A stretch of 64,000 bases of DNA from Bacillus sp. FJAT-42376 (GTDB taxonomy: Bacteria; Bacillota; Bacilli; Bacillales; Bacillaceae): positions 1,674,001 to 1,738,000 of the forward strand of contig NZ_CP033906.1 in the NCBI RefSeq assembly GCF_003816055.1, given 5' to 3'. Of the stretch, positions 61,171-64,000 are shown in pieces. The notes beneath the pieces were generated by a model. That model did not search any database. It was given only the letters and a program-made list of their open reading frames with translations, and was not told the origin of the DNA. The position numbers and the translations under genes were made by a program. How positions within the stretch are numbered: the stretch's first letter is position 1; every line of letters begins with the position of its first letter.

Positions 61171-61688
61171 TAGAGTTCTCCTTTTTCAAGGATAAACGTT
61201 TCATAAACCGTCCAGGCACCGTTTTCAAGCTGGTACAGCAGATGGAAACGGTCAATCAGTTCGATGTGATGATTTTCCTGCATTTTCAGCTGTCCTAAAA
61301 CATCCGCCATCTCCGCATCGGAAAGCTTTTGGCCAATCGTAATGTGAGGGACAAAAGAATACTCAGGCTTGGAATCAAGGGAACCGGAATGCAGCGCGGC
61401 GTGAAGGTCCATCAGTTCATCTGTTGGCTCTACCTTCAGGTAAATAACATTGTTAACCGGTGAAAAAGAACTGATTTTCTGCACTTCCAGCTTAATCGGA
61501 CTGTGGCCGTTGGCAAGAGATCGTAGTTCTTTGGAAATCGCCTTAATTTCTTCATCCGACGCTTCAAACGGAGCCTTAAGCGTCAAATGCGGCGGAATGA
61601 GTGCATAGTGAGGGTCATAGCGTTTTCGATAGGAATTCGCCAGATCTTGAAGTTTTTTAGCCGGGAATAAGACAATTCCATATTTCAT
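61170..61688 (-). CDS. yjcG: YjcG, 2H phosphoesterase family
   Basis: 172 aa, two H-x-[TS]-x motifs: [10 protein letters not shown] near residue 34 and [10 protein letters not shown] near 115, the paired histidines of the 2H phosphoesterase / 2'-5' RNA ligase fold. The start [25 protein letters not shown] is YjcG-like. The fold acts on cyclic phosphates or RNA ends; the substrate here is unknown. It is the middle gene of yjcH-yjcG-yjcF and overlaps yjcF by one base. Confidence 0.93.
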   Translation of the reverse strand: MKYGIVLFPAKKLQDLANSYRKRYDPHYALIPPHLTLKAPFEASDEEIKAISKELRSLANGHSPIKLEVQKISSFSPVNNVIYLKVEPTDELMDLHAALHSGSLDSKPEYSFVPHITIGQKLSDAEMADVLGQLKMQENHHIELIDRFHLLYQLENGAWTVYETFILEKGEL

Positions 61689-61720
61689 TTAGGTTCCCTC
61701 CAGTAGTAAGGATGATTTAA

Positions 61721-62440
61721 TTAAAACATGGCTTTAAGCGCCTTTGGAAGCAAAGGCTGCCAATGTGTCCATGTGTGGTCCCCATCAAATTCTTCATATG
61801 TGTAGGGAAATCCTTTTTTTTCGATCGCTTTTTGCAATAAGCGATTGGGTTCGATGAAATTCTCCACCTTGCCCGCAGTCGTTTTGACTTCTGTTTCTTT
61901 TTTGCCGATCTGATGATAGATGGTCATATCAGCACTTGCAGCTGCCTCGGCCGCCTTGAGCACTTGATCATCTACATAAGGTGACTGCATAATTATTTTA
62001 CCAAATATACTCGGATAGTCGAGGGCTGTCATAAAACCAATGGTCGCTGCGAGAGAATCCCCGATCAGCGCCCGCCCCTGTCCAACCTGGTAAGTTGGAA
62101 ACTCTCTGTCTAGAAAAGGGACAAGTTCATGGGCAAGAAAGCGTTTATAGGCAGAGAACTTTTCTCCGTCCGGATGGTACTTAGCCCGCCGGTCCTGAAC
62201 ATTCTGATATGGAATTCCGACAATGATCAGGTTTTCCGCATCGCCGTTTTCAAGCAGTGCTTCATATTGCCGGGCAATGCGCCCGAGCCTGAAATAATCC
62301 TGTCCATCCTGCGCAATGAGCAAGCTGTATTTATACAGCGGGGAGTAGTTTTTCGGCAAGTATGTAAGGACAGTCAATTCTTCGTTCAATGCTTCTGAGA
62401 AAAAAGACGATTCTTTAACGACTCCAGTTTGCTTCTCCAC
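61721..62440 (-). CDS. yjcH: YjcH, esterase D-like alpha/beta hydrolase
   Basis: 239 aa from GTG 62440 (ggagg upstream). Nucleophile elbow GDSLAATIGF (Gly-Asp-Ser) near residue 127; charge relay DGDHTWTHWQPLL near 222. The domain begins ELTVLTYLPKNYSPLYKYSLLIAQDGQDYF as in putative esterases of the enterochelin-esterase/S-formylglutathione-hydrolase type. The substrate is unknown. It is the first gene of the yjcH-yjcG-yjcF operon. Confidence 0.9.
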   Translation of the reverse strand: MEKQTGVVKESSFFSEALNEELTVLTYLPKNYSPLYKYSLLIAQDGQDYFRLGRIARQYEALLENGDAENLIIVGIPYQNVQDRRAKYHPDGEKFSAYKRFLAHELVPFLDREFPTYQVGQGRALIGDSLAATIGFMTALDYPSIFGKIIMQSPYVDDQVLKAAEAAASADMTIYHQIGKKETEVKTTAGKVENFIEPNRLLQKAIEKKGFPYTYEEFDGDHTWTHWQPLLPKALKAMF

Positions 62441-62490
62441 AGTTAAATCCTCCAGATGAATAGATTGATCATGATTAGAATCCGATTCTG

Positions 62491-63108
62491 CGCCTGGCTC
62501 CGGCCGTTTGCTTCTTTGGGGCTGCAGGACAGGACGCCGCGCTTTTAGCAGAACTTCTATACTAGAAGCGCCCTGCGCATTTGGAATATGACGGATAAGA
62601 TGTTTGTACTAAGTTTTTGCGTCTAGCTCCGGCCGCTAGCCGTTCGGCCGCTTCGCTTCTTCTGTCAGGGCAAAAAGCGCCCTTCTGTCAGAAGCTCCAC
62701 CGTCTTTCACGGCTGGGCAAGCGCCCTACGCTTTAGGAGTATAACGGATAAGTGTTTGTACTAAGTTTTTGCGTCTAGCTCCGGCGCCTAGCCCCTCGAG
62801 GTCATAAGCCACTCAACCTGCGAAAGGAAAAACGCCTTTCTCCGGCTGATTGTCTTATGCTTGTCGGGGGCCTGCAGGAGGCAGGTCAGTTCTGCGTTGC
62901 GGCAGGACGCCGCGCACTTAGCAGAACATCCTTCCTAAAAGCGCCTCCGCTTTAGGAGTATAACGGATAAGATGTTTGTACTGAGTTTTTGCGTCTAGCT
63001 CCGGGCGCTAGCCGTTCGGCCGCTTCGCTTCTTCTGTCAGGGCAAAAAGCGCCCTTCGGTCAGAAGCTCCACCGTCTCTCACGGCTGGGCAAGCGCCCTC
63101 CGCTTTTA
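62491..63108. repeat. Block of dispersed Bacillus-type repeats (gtctagctccgg units)
   Basis: Units begin at 62621, 62773 and 62993 (gtctagctccgg), each preceded by a conserved junction gataag(a)tgtttgtact(a/g)agtttttgc. Units 1 and 3 are almost identical over about 115 bases (gccgttcggccgcttcgc, then cagaagctccaccgtc). Unit 2 is another variant (gcctagcccctcgagg, then cttatgcttgtcgggg) and a partial unit lies at 62491-62620. All are rich in inverted repeats such as ttctgtcagggc/gccc(t)tctgtcagaa. No credible gene is inside. Confidence 0.85.
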
Positions 63109-63254
63109 ATTTGTATTCGCTTCCACTTATTTTATCATGATTCGGCAAAAAATGCTGTTGCGGAGAAAATGGGGAAAGTTTGCATGAAAGGCTTGTCAAA
63201 TTCATAGAATTGCGTTAAGGTTATACAAAATTCATATATTTCCGATTATTTATT

Positions 63255-63415
63255 CTTATCCAGAGAGGTGGAGGGACTGGCCCTGCGAAACCTCAGCAAC
63301 CGGCAGAACGCTTTATGCGTGCCAAGGTGCTAAATCCAGCAAGCGAGCTTGGGAGATGAGAAGAAGAACTGTTCAGCGACAAGCCTTCTTCTTATTTTAG
63401 AGGAAGGCTTTTTGA
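63255..63415 (+). promoter_or_regulatory. SAM-I riboswitch (S-box) upstream of metI
   Basis: The aptamer core is seen in order: cttatccagagaggtggaggg, actggccct, gaaacctcagcaacc, aaggtgctaa(at)ccagcaa and gggagatgag (to about 63365). A terminator stem, aagccttcttct against agaggaaggctt with Ts, ends near 63415. High SAM should stop transcription of metI. Confidence 0.96.
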
Positions 63416-63446
63416 ATTTCTATTTTTCAGAAACGAGGGTGTAAAA

Positions 63447-64000
63447 ATGACAAAACATACAGAAACGATTCTGGCTCAAATTGGAAACCGCAGTGAACAG
63501 ACCACGGGCGCTGTCAATCCTCCTATCTATTTAACGACTGCTTACCGGCACGCTGGCATTGGGGAATCGACCGGTTTTGATTACATCCGGACCGGCAATC
63601 CGACCCGTGCCATTGCCGAGAAAGCACTGGCTGACCTTGAAGGGGGAGATCAGGGCTTTGCTTTCAGCTCTGGAATGGGCGCGATCCAAACGATTATGGC
63701 CCTGTTTAAAACCGGAGATGATTTGATTGTTTCCTCCGATATTTATGGAGGAACGTACCGGCTGTTTGAACAGGAATGGCGGAAATACGGCTTAACTTTC
63801 CAATATGATACGTTTACTGACCTGGGGGATACAGAGGCCCGGATTCTGCCAAATACAAAAGCGATTTTTCTGGAGACACCGACGAATCCGCTTATGCAGG
63901 AGGCAGACATTGCAGCGGTGGCTGAAGTAGCGAAGCGCCATGGTTTGCTTTTGATCGTGGACAACACGTTCTACACACCGGTTATTCAGCAGCCGATTAA
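63447..64000 (+). CDS. metI: MetI, cystathionine gamma-synthase / O-acetylhomoserine thiolyase (3' end outside window)
   Basis: The first 184 residues of a PLP-dependent trans-sulfuration enzyme: NPPIYLTTAYRH near 25, DYIRTGNPTRAIAEKALADLEGG near 44-66, FAFSSGMGAIQTIMALFKTGD near 70-90, SSDIYGGTYRLF near 95 and LETPTNPLMQ near 145. The window ends at DNTFYTPVIQQPI, before the PLP lysine. It makes cystathionine or homocysteine for methionine synthesis. cgagggtg precedes ATG 63447. Control is by the S-box. Matches yjcI of B. subtilis by position. Confidence 0.95.
   Translation, partial: MTKHTETILAQIGNRSEQTTGAVNPPIYLTTAYRHAGIGESTGFDYIRTGNPTRAIAEKALADLEGGDQGFAFSSGMGAIQTIMALFKTGDDLIVSSDIYGGTYRLFEQEWRKYGLTFQYDTFTDLGDTEARILPNTKAIFLETPTNPLMQEADIAAVAEVAKRHGLLLIVDNTFYTPVIQQPI

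Overview
The window is a stretch of chromosome from an endospore-forming Bacillaceae bacterium (Bacillus sensu lato). Three things point there: spore-coat genes (cotO, CotY/CotZ-type, cotX, cotW, cotV), spoVIF and a yjcZ-type gene; Bacillus regulators (spxA, spxH, mecA, comZ, coiA, the RoxS sRNA, a T-box, an S-box, FapR-type operators); and gene order that follows the B. subtilis argF-to-metI (yjcI) segment almost step by step. No rRNA, tRNA, prophage or CRISPR array was seen.

Layout. 1-4.8 kb: end of the arginine-type carB, argF, yjzC, yjzD, yjaU/yjaV-like genes, comZ. 4.9-9.1 kb: fabH-fabF behind a promoter with a FapR-type operator, then yjaZ and yjbA. 9.4-11.0 kb: trpS with a T-box leader and a DUF3899 membrane protein. 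11.4-17.2 kb: the oppABCDF oligopeptide importer, with a CodY-like box before oppA and a hairpin after it. 17.2-24.7 kb: an accessory stretch with dispersed repeats, a DUF4015-type secreted protein, an Asp-box (BNR) protein, two leaderless beta-rich proteins (one with no ordinary start codon), an IS3-family relic and two glycosyltransferases. 25.2-31.3 kb: yjbC-spxA, yjbE, mecA, a cardiolipin synthase, and coiA preceded by a near-perfect ComK box. 31.4-36.4 kb: pepF, a 580-bp hierarchical tandem repeat, the RoxS/RsaE sRNA, and yjbI-spxH. 36.6-40.8 kb: yjbJ, yjbK, yjbL, relQ, nadK, yjbO. 41-47.1 kb: a methyltransferase, prpE, mgtE, yjbQ, and fabI with a second FapR-type site. 47.3-49.1 kb: a small HTH/membrane-protein operon and purU. 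49.1-54.8 kb: the spore coat/crust cluster, interrupted by a 16-unit palindromic tandem array. 54.8-64 kb: secreted M28 aminopeptidase, UvrD-type helicase yjcD, csaA, a DUF421 protein, yjcF-yjcG-yjcH, a block of dispersed repeats, and the S-box-controlled start of metI.

How the genes work together. Many belong to the Spx/competence/stress network: SpxA, its ClpXP adaptor SpxH, MecA (adaptor for ComK turnover), ComZ, CoiA and RelQ. fabH, fabF and fabI form a FapR-type lipid regulon. The opp importer, pepF and the aminopeptidase form a peptide-use theme. Compared with the B. subtilis order as I remember it, med, the app operon and the tenA-thi cluster are absent, while cls, mgtE, purU and the glycosyltransferase island are additions. 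All functional calls come from reading the translations; no database search was run.
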